This document shows, one piece after another, positions 43,643-52,427 of a DNA stretch of 64,000 nucleotides (its first letter is position 1; each line of letters opens with the position of its first letter). The notes beneath the pieces are model-generated. The model worked only from the letters and a program-made list of their open reading frames with translations, did not search any database and was not told the origin of the DNA. The position numbers and the translations under genes were made by a program. The DNA is from Ignavibacteriales bacterium (GTDB taxonomy: Bacteria; Bacteroidota; Ignavibacteria; Ignavibacteriales; Ignavibacteriaceae): positions 124,001 to 188,000 of the forward strand of contig CP054182.1 in NCBI GenBank assembly GCA_015709675.1, in the 5' to 3' direction.

Positions 43643-43670
43643 TACAGAATTCCGGAGATTATATAAATAA

Positions 43671-43695
43671 AAAGCCCCGGCTGCTAACCAGGGCT
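43671..43695. terminator. Intrinsic terminator, likely bidirectional
   Basis: The stem AAGCCC-c-GG / CC-a-GGGCTT has a 7-nt loop. It is flanked by an A-run at 43666-43672 and a T-rich GGCTTTTCTT downstream, so it serves the DUF3160 gene on the minus strand and possibly readthrough from the plus side. Confidence 0.8.
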
Positions 43696-43751
43696 TTTCT
43701 TATAAAAAATTGTGATGAATTTATCCTTCATTCCGCCGCCGCGGATCATAA

Positions 43752-46271
43752 CTATTTTACGAGCATCAGCTTGCCCGAAACTTTTTCATCTCCGGCCGTA
43801 ATGGTGTATATATATGTTCCTGATGATAGCTCAGCACCGGCCTGATTCCGTCCGTCCCACTGCGCCAGATAGGTACCCGCGGGCAGTTCTCCCTGATATA
43901 AACTGCGCACTTCCCTGCCGAGCACATCATAAATAACCAGAGTTACACTCCGGTGCGCCAGAGCTGACGGAATGGTAAACCTGATCACCGTGGAAGGATT
44001 AAACGGATTAGGATAATTTGATGCTTCCAGCTTATAACTGATTGTTTCAGGAGTAACATTTTCCCCGGCATCAGTAATCAGATTTGCACCGGGACCCTTG
44101 CTGTTTCCCGTTGAATCTGCCAGATAGAGATTAACCCAGTCCGGTCTGGAAGCCATCCAGAGATAAGAATTCCTCCACTGTTCATCATCAAGGCGCAGAT
44201 AGTTCACTGTGCGGTACTCATAAAAACTGTAATTAGGCCCCACATGGGCAACCAGCTGATCACCGTGCTTTACCAGAAATACCCCAAGATTAACCGGCCC
44301 CGTTCCGGCATGCACTACCGCGCCAAGAGGGGCTCCGCCGCAATAGGTTGGCACGGTATGTATATCAGCAACAAGAAAATCATTTTCCAGAAGTCCTTTA
44401 TTATTCTCATACTCTTCATCGCGATAATAGAGCCGCGAATACCAGCCGTCAAAATAAGAACCGCTTCCAGGATTCACATTATAGATAATGCATCTGAGCC
44501 AGTACTCTTCCTGCTGCGTAAGAGGAATCCCGTCAATCTCCTTCTGAGCAATTACCGCCAGAGAATCAGACACGGTTTTCAGTGTATTGAAATAGTGATA
44601 TATATGAGATAAGGCGGGGAACTTGTCTCTTCCCATTTCTCCGATCTTCGCAAGCCGCTTGTACAGTTCCGGAAAGGGCTCCAGATAAACATAGGGATAG
44701 GAGCAGATGCTTCCGCCGGTGTATGACTGCTTTGCATAGAGGAGATTATCGTGCCGCAGCTGTGACCAGCTTGTCAGCTGTGTATTCAGCATCCTCTGCC
44801 AGTAGGCGGCAGTTGACATAAAATCCGGCAGATTTGGATTATCCGGCCCTTTTTTGAGTTCACGGATTCCGGCAAGCCAGTTATTATACATCGTACTCCC
44901 CCAGAAATCTTCTCCGTACGACTCAATGAGATATCGCAACCCTGCAAGGTTAAGAGAGTAGTTGTAAGCGTTCAATTCCGGTTGTAATAATTGACCGGCA
45001 GCATTATTACCCAGAGCAAACATCGGATCAAGTACTGACGGGTATAAGCGGCAAATCTGTCCCGGTATCCGGTCATAGACCACACTTCCGGTAACATAGG
45101 AATCAATAACAAATCTTTGCCCGAAAAACATAAAAGAGGAAGCCGGAACTATTGAATCCGGAGCAAAAGGATTGCGGTATAGTATCTGTGAGAGAATCAG
45201 CTGATTCGCATATTCCTTGGTGCTGAGGGAATCCTGGAATTCTTTTACTCTGTTGGTGTCAAGAAATTCCGAAGCAAACCCGAGACCAATGCTCTGCTTC
45301 AATTCAAGAAGATGCGGATACGTTACATTATCCTGGTCACCGACAAAAAACTTTACTTTATCTTCTATATACTCATAATCTGCCTGAGTATTGCTGATCA
45401 CCATCAGCTCGGTCAGCAGATACGAAAGAATTACCTGACGCTGAACATTATAGAGCTTTACCGGATTCATGGTGTTTTTGGGCGCGATGAGATACAGTTC
45501 AATGCGGCCGAGCCACATCATCGCCTTAAAGTATTTATCTATATCAGCATTTTGCATGTCAGGTATATAATGTCCCCTTGGCTTGAACTGGCTGAAATCT
45601 ATTGACCTTGCCTGATCGCTGAACAGAGCAAGATCCTTGGGGACATATCCATTCACAAAGTTAATCAGCGAATCAACATACGAAGCGTTCGTGCTGTAAT
45701 AGGGGGCTGCGCTTACTCCGGCAAGTTTCCGGGCCACGGTCAGAAAAACATCGGCATCCCGCAGATGCTTCAGCATATCTGGCTGAGAATTATAACGGTT
45801 ATGCAGATCGGGCATTTTTCCGTGAATGGCATTCAGCATGGTTTTCAGCCGGGGATGAAGAAAATTAATTTCTATGTCTTTAAGAATCCTGTCATAGGAA
45901 ATATGAAATGCATGAAGCAGCGCGTCCGCTGAAATATATACCGGCAGATCTTTATGATAGATTTCAAGAAATGACTGCCCGAATGCTTTCCTGCTGAGCC
46001 GTTCGCTGACCATGAACCCGTGCTGCCCGAGGAGCTGCTCTTCATAAGGAGTAAGCCCGAGTTGTGAGCGAATGCTGTCAAGGAACAGCACATTGCTGAG
46101 ACTTACGGATATATCCCCGGAAAAATTTCCCGCGGGATACATCTCAAGCAATTGCTGCGTTGTAAGATTCTGATGCTGTAAAAGAAAATCCTTATATGCC
46201 TGGATAGAGAAATTCTGCGGCTGGATAAGCTGAAACCCCAGGATCAGGAAGAGGGTGATGAGCCTGTTCAT
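43752..46271 (-). CDS. DUF3160 secreted protein with T9SS sorting domain
   Basis: An 839-residue protein with a signal peptide (1-18, FQLIQPQ). DUF3160 covers about 30-720: LTPYEEQLLGQHGFMVSERLS, DLPVYISADALLHAFHISYDRIL, then AQKEIDGIPLTQQEEYWLRC and DIHTVPTYCGGAPLGAVVHAGTG. The family is exported and of unknown function. The end is a type IX sorting domain (SNYPNPFNPSTVIRFTIP). It has a very good promoter at 46304-46334. Confidence 0.88.
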   Translation of the reverse strand: MNRLITLFLILGFQLIQPQNFSIQAYKDFLLQHQNLTTQQLLEMYPAGNFSGDISVSLSNVLFLDSIRSQLGLTPYEEQLLGQHGFMVSERLSRKAFGQSFLEIYHKDLPVYISADALLHAFHISYDRILKDIEINFLHPRLKTMLNAIHGKMPDLHNRYNSQPDMLKHLRDADVFLTVARKLAGVSAAPYYSTNASYVDSLINFVNGYVPKDLALFSDQARSIDFSQFKPRGHYIPDMQNADIDKYFKAMMWLGRIELYLIAPKNTMNPVKLYNVQRQVILSYLLTELMVISNTQADYEYIEDKVKFFVGDQDNVTYPHLLELKQSIGLGFASEFLDTNRVKEFQDSLSTKEYANQLILSQILYRNPFAPDSIVPASSFMFFGQRFVIDSYVTGSVVYDRIPGQICRLYPSVLDPMFALGNNAAGQLLQPELNAYNYSLNLAGLRYLIESYGEDFWGSTMYNNWLAGIRELKKGPDNPNLPDFMSTAAYWQRMLNTQLTSWSQLRHDNLLYAKQSYTGGSICSYPYVYLEPFPELYKRLAKIGEMGRDKFPALSHIYHYFNTLKTVSDSLAVIAQKEIDGIPLTQQEEYWLRCIIYNVNPGSGSYFDGWYSRLYYRDEEYENNKGLLENDFLVADIHTVPTYCGGAPLGAVVHAGTGPVNLGVFLVKHGDQLVAHVGPNYSFYEYRTVNYLRLDDEQWRNSYLWMASRPDWVNLYLADSTGNSKGPGANLITDAGENVTPETISYKLEASNYPNPFNPSTVIRFTIPSALAHRSVTLVIYDVLGREVRSLYQGELPAGTYLAQWDGRNQAGAELSSGTYIYTITAGDEKVSGKLMLVK

Positions 46272-46303
46272 GTCTGCACTCCGGAATGAGTAATTTTAGA
46301 CTG

Positions 46304-46334
46304 CAAAATTACTTATAATATTCCCCTCTTTCAA
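46304..46334 (-). promoter_or_regulatory. Promoter of the DUF3160 gene
   Basis: On the minus strand TTG (46332-46334), 20 nt, then TAATTTTG (46304-46311). Both elements match the Bacteroidota consensus exactly; transcription would start about 28 nt before the ATG. Confidence 0.75.
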
Positions 46335-46350
46335 CCTAATTCTTATAGGG

Positions 46351-46540
46351 TGCTTAGTTCGTGGTTCTGAGTTCTTGGTGCTTGGTTCTTAGTGCTTGGT
46401 GCTTGGTTCTGAGTTCTTGGTGCTTGGTGCTTGGTGCTTGGTTCTGAGTTCTTGGTGCTTGGTTCTGAGTTCTTGGTGCTTGGTTCTGAGTTCTTGGTGC
46501 TTGGTTCTGAGTTCTTGGTGCTTGGTTCTGAGTTCTTGGT
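46351..46540. repeat. Tandem array of about 21-bp TTGGTTCTGAGTTCTTGGTGC units
   Basis: Roughly seven to eight copies of a 21-bp unit built of TGCTTGGTTCTGAGTTC with shorter TGCTTGG insertions between them. No spacer diversity and no dyad, so it is not a CRISPR array. Confidence 0.85.
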
Positions 46541-46690
46541 TCGTGTAATTCGTGTTCCTAATTCGTGTAATTCGTGTTCCTAATTCGTGAAATTCGTGTT
46601 CCTAATTCGTGAAATTCGTGTTCCTAATTCGTGAAATTCGTGTTCCTAATTCGTGAAATTCGTGTTCCTAATTCGTGAAATTCGTGTTAA
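46540..46690. repeat. Tandem array of 22-bp units AATTCGTGAAATTCGTGTTCCT
   Basis: About seven copies of a 22-bp unit, made of AATTCGTGAAATTCGTG and TTCCT (first two copies have TGTAATT). It directly abuts the 21-bp array. Single or few copies of AATTCGTG occur at 11307-11350 and near 24220-24360. The remaining gap to 46733 holds only a weak CATCCGCGAAATCAACG element. Confidence 0.85.
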
Positions 46691-46733
46691 ATTTTCATCC
46701 GCGAAATCAACGTATTCCGTTTAGTCGGTGATC

Positions 46734-47552
46734 TTAGTTATTACGGATGACCCCGTCTGTACCAACCACCACCACATCCAGCGGAACATCCTCTCCTGAG
46801 TATTCAATTGCAGCTTTTGCCAGCCGGAACAATCCCGAACAGCAAGGCACTTCCATAACGGCAACGGTGATTGACCTGAGCTTTGCAGTTTTAATCATGT
46901 GAATCAGTTTATCCAGATACACCTGCTGATTGCTGTCCAACTTTGGACATGCTATGGCCAGAGCTTTTCCATTAAGAAAATCTTTATGGAAATCCGGATA
47001 AGCAAACGGCACGCAGTCAGCCGCCAGAAGCAGATCAGCTCCGCGGTATTGCTGTGCCCCGGGAGAAATCAAATGAAGCTGAACCGGCCAGTGAGTTAAA
47101 TGAGAATCGCGGCTTCCTGTATCTTCTGTAATTTTTTCCTTTGGGTTATATGCTGATTTTGATCCGGGACATGCATGCGGTTTATGCTCCTCCTCTTCAT
47201 CAATTTTTACTTCAATCCCCTGCTCCTTCAGAAAACCAATCGCCTGTTCAAACAACTCCGTTTCATTATGGTCAAGCAGATGCTTCAGATGAGCGATTAC
47301 GGTATTCTCTCCCGCTTTCATCATCTGCTTCATTACCGTTATCTCATCATAGGGTTCTGCTTCGCGGGTTTCAATGGCAATAGCATCCTGCGGACACTCC
47401 TTAATGCAGGCACCCAGCCCGTCACAAAACATATCACTGATAAGCCGGGCTTTGCCGTCAATTATCTGTAAAGCTCCCTCAGCGCACGCCGGTACACAAA
47501 CCCCGCAGCCGTCACATTTTTCTTCATCTATTTTGATTATTTCTCTGACCAT
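46734..47552 (-). CDS. Ferredoxin-domain 4Fe-4S binding protein
   Basis: A 272-residue protein. The N-terminal 2[4Fe-4S] domain has CDGCGVCVPACAEGAL and CDGLGACIKECPQDAI. After a charged linker (about 75-125) comes a C-terminal domain with CVPFAYPDF, IACPKLD and VMEVPCCSGLFRLAKAAI, the layout of coenzyme-type 4Fe-4S proteins linked to anaerobic or nitroreductase-type metabolism. The function is not assigned. It is about 84 bp downstream of the SecA-like gene; whether they form one operon is unclear. Confidence 0.85.
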   Translation of the reverse strand: MVREIIKIDEEKCDGCGVCVPACAEGALQIIDGKARLISDMFCDGLGACIKECPQDAIAIETREAEPYDEITVMKQMMKAGENTVIAHLKHLLDHNETELFEQAIGFLKEQGIEVKIDEEEEHKPHACPGSKSAYNPKEKITEDTGSRDSHLTHWPVQLHLISPGAQQYRGADLLLAADCVPFAYPDFHKDFLNGKALAIACPKLDSNQQVYLDKLIHMIKTAKLRSITVAVMEVPCCSGLFRLAKAAIEYSGEDVPLDVVVVGTDGVIRNN

Positions 47553-47636
47553 TATTCACTCTTAAAACGGATAATTTTATCTGATTAACATACGGAATTT
47601 TTACCGATCCGCCAAGAGTGATTCCCTGCTGTCAGC

Positions 47637-48296
47637 TCATTTCGTTTGATGCGAAATGTTCGCCCTGAACCATTCTGCCTCTGAGGCGGCCGGAAGGTCG
47701 GAGACTATCCTCTCCTGAAGTTTTTCCTGGGCATTCCGTATTGAGCTGGTGACCATTTGGTGGGTAATTGCCTCCCCTTTCGCCAGACCAAGTGTGGCAA
47801 CAAGCTGGCTTAACCGTTCCCCGCCAAATATCTTCAGCAGTTCATCCTCAAAACTCTGGTAAAATGTAATAACTGCTTTCCGTTTCATAGCGCGGGCAAA
47901 TGTCTGAACAAGACTATCAGTTTCTAATTTGGGATGATGCCCGGCAACAATTACGGCAACTTCTCCGCTTTTTTCTTCACCAAAACCGCCGCTCATTCCT
48001 TTGAGTACTTCAGAGGGGAGAAGAAGCACGCGCACCATCTGATTGGCCGCGGCATTCACCGTTTCGTAACGCTGATGCACCTGATCAAAAAAGCGGAAGG
48101 GAACCGTCTGCTCTTCAAGTTCATCCTTCAGGACATTGAACTGATCATGAAAGAAGGTAATCACCATGACCGCATCGTAAGAATGAGCCGCTGTTTTAAT
48201 ATCCTTCAGCATCCCCTCCAGCTTTTCCTCGCCGGTTATATATACCTTGTCTTCACTGATAACCGTTGCGTCCTTTTTGCCGAAACCAAACATCAT
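47637..48296 (-). CDS. Stand-alone SecA NBD2/scaffold-like protein without motor motifs
   Basis: A 219-residue protein. Residues about 148-205 match the end of SecA NBD2 and the start of the helical scaffold: FYQSFEDELLKIFGGERLS, LGLAKGEAITHQMVTSSIRNAQEKL, compared with the SecA pattern F.LSLED.LMRIFG...LG...GE.IEH..VT..I.NAQ.K. The preceding part fits the NBD2 fold, but the GRGTD and GRSGRQGDPG motifs of ATP-driven SecA are missing (FARAMKRKAVIT instead). So it should not hydrolyse ATP. It lies 9 nt from the thioesterase gene. Role unknown. Confidence 0.75.
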   Translation of the reverse strand: MMFGFGKKDATVISEDKVYITGEEKLEGMLKDIKTAAHSYDAVMVITFFHDQFNVLKDELEEQTVPFRFFDQVHQRYETVNAAANQMVRVLLLPSEVLKGMSGGFGEEKSGEVAVIVAGHHPKLETDSLVQTFARAMKRKAVITFYQSFEDELLKIFGGERLSQLVATLGLAKGEAITHQMVTSSIRNAQEKLQERIVSDLPAASEAEWFRANISHQTK

Positions 48297-48304
48297 GCCG
48301 CTCC

Positions 48305-48715
48305 TTAAATTGAGTACCGTTCAACCACATCATCCGGAATCCTGACCGGACGACCGTTAGTTGTGTTAATCAGTGTATATACAAAATATCCTTCCGCCGC
48401 TGATTTTCCTGTTTTCTTTAACACAATCTTAAACCCCACCTTTGCCTGTGCTCCGCCTGCTTCCAGCACTTTTGTCCGGACGGCTATTTCATCCCCCATT
48501 CTCATCTCCCGTTTATACTCAATATGGGTAACTGATATATACCAGTTCATCCCCTTTTCATTGAACTCCGTCATGGACATTTTGTAATGCGTACGCATCT
48601 GGTCATAACGGGCTGCAATGACATAGTCCATATATTTAGAGCTGTGAACATGATTGTTCATATCAATATCATCAGGACGGATGACAACATCGGTCTCAAA
48701 TTCGGAGAAGGGCAT
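48305..48715 (-). CDS. Hotdog-fold acyl-CoA thioesterase (4HBT)
   Basis: A 136-residue protein with a complete hotdog domain. The catalytic Asp region is RPDDIDMNNHVHSSKYMDYVIAARYDQM. FadM/YbgC-type enzymes of this size release acyl groups from CoA or ACP. It lies 10 nt behind hemH and 9 nt before the SecA-like gene, suggesting one transcript. Confidence 0.9.
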   Translation of the reverse strand: MPFSEFETDVVIRPDDIDMNNHVHSSKYMDYVIAARYDQMRTHYKMSMTEFNEKGMNWYISVTHIEYKREMRMGDEIAVRTKVLEAGGAQAKVGFKIVLKKTGKSAAEGYFVYTLINTTNGRPVRIPDDVVERYSI

Positions 48716-48724
48716 ATATATTAC

Positions 48725-49744
48725 CTATTGTTTCAGGACAAGATTTTTCAGGGTCTGAATCCAGAGCGGGTGGTCGTTTAAGCTTTCAACAAGCTGCACC
48801 TTTTCACCGCCATGCTCCTTAATCAGTTCATCATACTCATAACCAATTTCGATCAGAGTCTCCAGGCAGTCAGCCACAAAAGCCGGACTGAAAACCAGCA
48901 GTTTCTTTGCCCCCTTCTTTGCCTGCTCAACAACCACCTTGTCAGCAAACGGCTCAAGCCAGTCTTTATCCAGCCGTGACTGGAAGCAGACCGTATATTT
49001 CTCACGCGGGATTCCCAGTCCCTCGGCAATCATCCGTGTGGTTGCATAGCAAACTGCTTTATAGCAGTATTTATTGTCTTCGGTAATTTCATTTTCGCAG
49101 TTATGGTCATCACACGGCTTGCCGTCAGTATATACTTTATCAACCTGGCGGATGGGCAGCCCGTGAAAACTGAAGAGAACGTGGTCATACTCCGCGTGGT
49201 TATACTTTTTACCGATTTCAATAAACGCATTGATATATCCCGGATCATCATAATACTGGCTGATAACTCTCACCTCCGGTATCACCCACCATTTGCTGAT
49301 AATCTGCATTGCTTTCTCAAGCGCTGAACCGGTGCTTGCGGATGCATACTGCGGGAAAAGCGGAACGATAATAATCTTCTTATAATTGGCCTTGTTCATC
49401 CGTGCCAGCACCTCATCCAGCGAGGGATTCTGATATCGCATGGCAAGTTCAACACCAAAATCATCTCCCAGTTCTTTTTTGAGCAGGTCACGCACGCTGT
49501 TGCCATAGAGCAAAATTGGTGAGCCCTCCCTGGTCCATAGTTTCTGATAGACATGAGATGAGTTTTTAACCCGGAAAGGGACGATAATCAGATTAACCAG
49601 AATCTTTCTAAGCAGCCAGGGGATATCAATCACCCTCGGATCGTTCAGAAATTCTGTTAAATAGCGGTACACATCAAAAATGCCCGGTGTGTCAGGGGTT
49701 CCGAGCTGAACAAGCAATACTCCCGTGGATGGGTTCTTTGGCAC
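48725..49744 (-). CDS. hemH: Ferrochelatase with internal cysteine-rich segment
   Basis: A 339-residue protein from GTG at 49744, giving VPKNPSTGVLLVQLGTPDTPG; the open frame extends to TTG at 49783, but a -7 element (49781-49788) overlaps that codon, so the GTG is preferred. The catalytic His lies in FSFHGLPIRQ. Between them and PREKYTVCFQSRL is a segment CDDHNC ... YCYKAVCYATT with four Cys, in the region where some bacterial ferrochelatases hold an [2Fe-2S] cluster. It inserts iron into protoporphyrin IX. Confidence 0.93.
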   Translation of the reverse strand: MPKNPSTGVLLVQLGTPDTPGIFDVYRYLTEFLNDPRVIDIPWLLRKILVNLIIVPFRVKNSSHVYQKLWTREGSPILLYGNSVRDLLKKELGDDFGVELAMRYQNPSLDEVLARMNKANYKKIIIVPLFPQYASASTGSALEKAMQIISKWWVIPEVRVISQYYDDPGYINAFIEIGKKYNHAEYDHVLFSFHGLPIRQVDKVYTDGKPCDDHNCENEITEDNKYCYKAVCYATTRMIAEGLGIPREKYTVCFQSRLDKDWLEPFADKVVVEQAKKGAKKLLVFSPAFVADCLETLIEIGYEYDELIKEHGGEKVQLVESLNDHPLWIQTLKNLVLKQ

Positions 49745-49780
49745 TAATAACTCCGTAAAATCATAAAATAAAACATCGTG

Positions 49781-49788
49781 CAAAAATA
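49781..49788 (-). promoter_or_regulatory. -7 element of hemH
   Basis: TATTTTTG on the minus strand matches TAnnTTTG. Transcription would start about 5 nt downstream, past the TTG codon at 49783, which supports the GTG at 49744 as the hemH start. No -33 TTG at 20 nt. Confidence 0.5.
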
Positions 49789-49797
49789 CGATATCAA

Positions 49798-49830
49798 TTA
49801 TGAAGTTTGAATTATGAATTGTGAATTTCG
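49798..49830. repeat. Short AATTATGAATT repeat
   Basis: The run attatgaagtttgaattatgaattgtgaattt belongs to the AATTATGAATT family seen at 42230 and 55522-55574. The remaining gap up to 49963 (about 130 bp) shows nothing else. Confidence 0.6.
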
Positions 49831-49963
49831 AGGGTCGAATCCGGATAAAATTTACCCCCTTTGTACCACCGAGGATTATCCTGCCCTCAGCCCGGCTTTA
49901 AGGATACGCATTTTCTGTGCTCATTTACCCCCGGTTTGGCTGAAAAATATCCGCAATGCTTAT

Positions 49964-51253
49964 TTAGACCGCGTGCTCATGTTCTCCCGCTGGAATCCAC
50001 ACTTCAGCAAGAGCCTCCGCCAGGCGGTCAATATCCCCGCGGGTATGGGTTGCCATCAGACTGACGCGGAAGCGCTGTCCGGAAAGAGGTACTGCCGGAT
50101 ATTCAATGGAATTAAGGAAAATGCCCATACGGTGCAGGTCATACGCTGCTTTACGGATATTCATGTTCTGAGGCACGGGTATTGGAATAATTGCTGAATT
50201 TCCGCTTACGGTAAATCCACTTCTCTCAAGGCAGGCATGTGCATAAACAATATTCTGCCTTAGCTGTTCAAGCCGTTCCGGTTCTCGCTGCATCACATCA
50301 AGCGCTGCATCAACCGCCGCGATAATCAGAGGAGAGACGGTAGCAGAGAACATATACGAGCGTGCGTAAAATCTCAGATAGTTTATGATATCCGCACTTG
50401 CCGCAACAAATCCTCCGGTAACTGCGAAGGTTTTACTGAACGTTCCCATGATCACATCAACTTTTCCTTCAACCCCGAACGCTTCTTCAGAACCCCTGCC
50501 GGTTTTTCCCGCTACTCCGGTTCCATGCGCGTCATCAACCAGCAGGATCGCTCCGTATTTTTCGCAGATGGCAGCCGTTTCATCAAGAGGGGCAGCATCG
50601 CCATCCATCGAATATATACCCTCAACTCCCACAAAGATATCTCCATGATTCGTCAGGCGGGCTATCCGGAGTTTTTCTTCAAGCGCGGGCATCGAATTGT
50701 GAGGAAAGCGGAATGATTTTGCGCCCGAAAGTTTTATCCCGTCGGTAAAGGATGCATGACTGTATGCATCATATATCAGAATCGCATCTTTATCAGCAAG
50801 CCCCGAAACCAGCCCCAGGTTTGCTGCATAGCCGCTTGCAAATATCATTGCTGATTCTGTTTTTTTAAGTTCCGCGAGACGCTCTTCAAGCCGGCGGTGC
50901 AGTGATGTATATCCGTTCAGCAGCGGCGGGCCTCCGATTCCTGTGCCAAACTGCTGCGCTGCTTTTTTTACCTGTTCTTTAATGTAAGGATGATTTGCAA
51001 GTCCGAGATAGTTATTTGAACCGAACATCAGCATCGGACGCATCCGGCCGGTCTCCTCATCATACACCAGCACTTCCCGGTCAGCAGCCGATCCGATCAT
51101 CCGCATATACATAAGCTGATGATGTTCATCAAGCTGATCCGTGATCTGCCTGAAATAAGCCATTTTCTCTTTGAAGCTGAATCTCCTTCCGCTCTCCATA
51201 ATCGAGTGAAGGTCAAAATTCTCTCCCCCTCCGCATGCAGTGTCTTCTTTCAT
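49964..51253 (-). CDS. Alpha-oxoamine synthase (serine palmitoyltransferase/AONS-like)
   Basis: A 429-residue PLP enzyme. Motifs: MLMFGSNNYLGLANHP, GTGIGGPPLLNGYTSLH, VDDAHGTGVAGKTGRGSEE, and the Schiff-base lysine in MGTFSKTFAVTGGFVA. The family condenses an amino acid with an acyl-CoA: serine (sphingolipids), glycine (Kbl), alanine (biotin) or others (CqsA). No biotin genes are nearby; a lipid kinase of the LCB5/DAGK type lies upstream, so a sphingoid-base route is one possibility. It has its own promoter, matching that of the UbiA operon. Confidence 0.85.
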   Translation of the reverse strand: MKEDTACGGGENFDLHSIMESGRRFSFKEKMAYFRQITDQLDEHHQLMYMRMIGSAADREVLVYDEETGRMRPMLMFGSNNYLGLANHPYIKEQVKKAAQQFGTGIGGPPLLNGYTSLHRRLEERLAELKKTESAMIFASGYAANLGLVSGLADKDAILIYDAYSHASFTDGIKLSGAKSFRFPHNSMPALEEKLRIARLTNHGDIFVGVEGIYSMDGDAAPLDETAAICEKYGAILLVDDAHGTGVAGKTGRGSEEAFGVEGKVDVIMGTFSKTFAVTGGFVAASADIINYLRFYARSYMFSATVSPLIIAAVDAALDVMQREPERLEQLRQNIVYAHACLERSGFTVSGNSAIIPIPVPQNMNIRKAAYDLHRMGIFLNSIEYPAVPLSGQRFRVSLMATHTRGDIDRLAEALAEVWIPAGEHEHAV

Positions 51254-51288
51254 CGCCGTTTCCTTTTAGATAGTAATAATAACTGAAA

Positions 51289-51341
51289 GAAACTTACCCA
51301 CCCCAGCGGAACACACTGTCACGGTGATGTAAAAAAGTTGT
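51289..51341 (-). promoter_or_regulatory. Promoter with shared 25-bp motif ahead of the SPT-like gene
   Basis: On the minus strand a 25-bp motif (51317-51341), ACAACT followed by TTTTTACATCACCGTGACA, ends exactly 20 nt before TAAGTTTC (51289-51296), a -7 element with one mismatch. It holds the palindrome TCACGGTGA. A 22/25 identical copy lies at the same distance before the UbiA gene (54377-54401). No -33 TTG is present, so an activator site is likely. Confidence 0.7.
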
Positions 51342-51389
51342 CATGATCTTAAATCGTTCCGGCCCGCGCCAGGTATAAATAGTTTTCAC

Positions 51390-52427
51390 TCAGGAATTAT
51401 TCCAGGCTGCATTCAGCTCATTAAGATAACCACCCGGGTTTTCAGCATAATGCTCATACAGATTTCTTATATATCCCGTATCAGGTTTCCGCTTTTTCCC
51501 TTTAATTAGAAATTCTATTGCCGGTTCTTCAATCACTTCCCCGATTTTTATAATGCTAAAACCGCCTGCTTTCTCATATTGGGCTAATTCTTCCGCTCTG
51601 CCGGATGGAACCGTAAAGACCAGTTCAAAATCACCGTGAATGGCTGAAAGAAAAACTTCAGCACCTGTGCCTGTTGCAGATGCCAAAGCAAGCGCTTCCT
51701 GAGCAGTAAAAACTTCAGTATCCGCAAAAAGACGGAATCCGCAGCCATTCACCCGCATGAGCTGGTCAAGCGCGGCAACAAATCCGTCGCTGCTGTCAAT
51801 GCATGCCGAAGCAAATTGTTTTATCAGGTATCCTTCCTGCAGTTTTGCTTTGGGCAGATAGGTAATTGTTCTTTTGTCAGCGGGGATGAATAATTTTTCA
51901 AACGCGTAAGCATTTCCAAGACCCGGTTTTCCGGTTGTGCAGAGTATATCCCCCGGACTGCACCCTTTCCTTGTCATTGGTTTCCCGTCACTGATGATTC
52001 CCAAAGCTGTTCCGCCAAGCATTATGCTGCGGCCTCTGTTGGTGTCTCCTCCGAGTATATACGTCCCGCATGCCTGCACTGCGTTATGTATTCCCATCTG
52101 AATGTTCATAATGTCCTGCTCTTTTATTTCGACTGGTAAAGTCTCCTGCATCACCAGACCGAGAGGAACCGCACCCACAGCCGCAAGATCACTCAGATTG
52201 ATCATCACCGCCATCCATCCCGCCTGCCGGAAATCATCATACAGCCCGCTGCTGATTTCCTCAGATATACTGTCTGTGGTTACTGCAAGAATCGTACTGG
52301 TGCCATCAAGTCTGATCAGTTCAGCATCGGACTCCTGCAGCCCGTTTACCTGAAAAGGGGAACGGGTGAAATTTTTTACCAGGTTTTCAATAAATAGATT
52401 TTCACTAACACGGGTGTTTACCTGCAT
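51390..52427 (-). CDS. AIR synthase-fold kinase, ThiL-like
   Basis: A 345-residue protein of the PurM/ThiL family. Motifs: ILAVTTDSISEEISSGLYDD, GWMAVMINLSDLAAVGAVPLGLVMQETLP, ILGGDTNRG, ACIDSSDGFVAALDQL and SAIHGDFELVFTVPSG, matching the metal- and ATP-binding residues of thiamine-monophosphate kinase. No other thi genes are in the window, and its place between lipid genes suggests a paralogue with another phosphoryl-acceptor. It overlaps the lipid kinase gene by 10 nt. Confidence 0.82.
   Translation of the reverse strand: MQVNTRVSENLFIENLVKNFTRSPFQVNGLQESDAELIRLDGTSTILAVTTDSISEEISSGLYDDFRQAGWMAVMINLSDLAAVGAVPLGLVMQETLPVEIKEQDIMNIQMGIHNAVQACGTYILGGDTNRGRSIMLGGTALGIISDGKPMTRKGCSPGDILCTTGKPGLGNAYAFEKLFIPADKRTITYLPKAKLQEGYLIKQFASACIDSSDGFVAALDQLMRVNGCGFRLFADTEVFTAQEALALASATGTGAEVFLSAIHGDFELVFTVPSGRAEELAQYEKAGGFSIIKIGEVIEEPAIEFLIKGKKRKPDTGYIRNLYEHYAENPGGYLNELNAAWNNS

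Noticed and set aside
49745-49783. Ferrochelatase starting at the TTG at 49783
   Set aside because: A TAnnTTTG element overlaps this codon, so the transcript should begin downstream; the GTG at 49744 fits the usual N-terminus.
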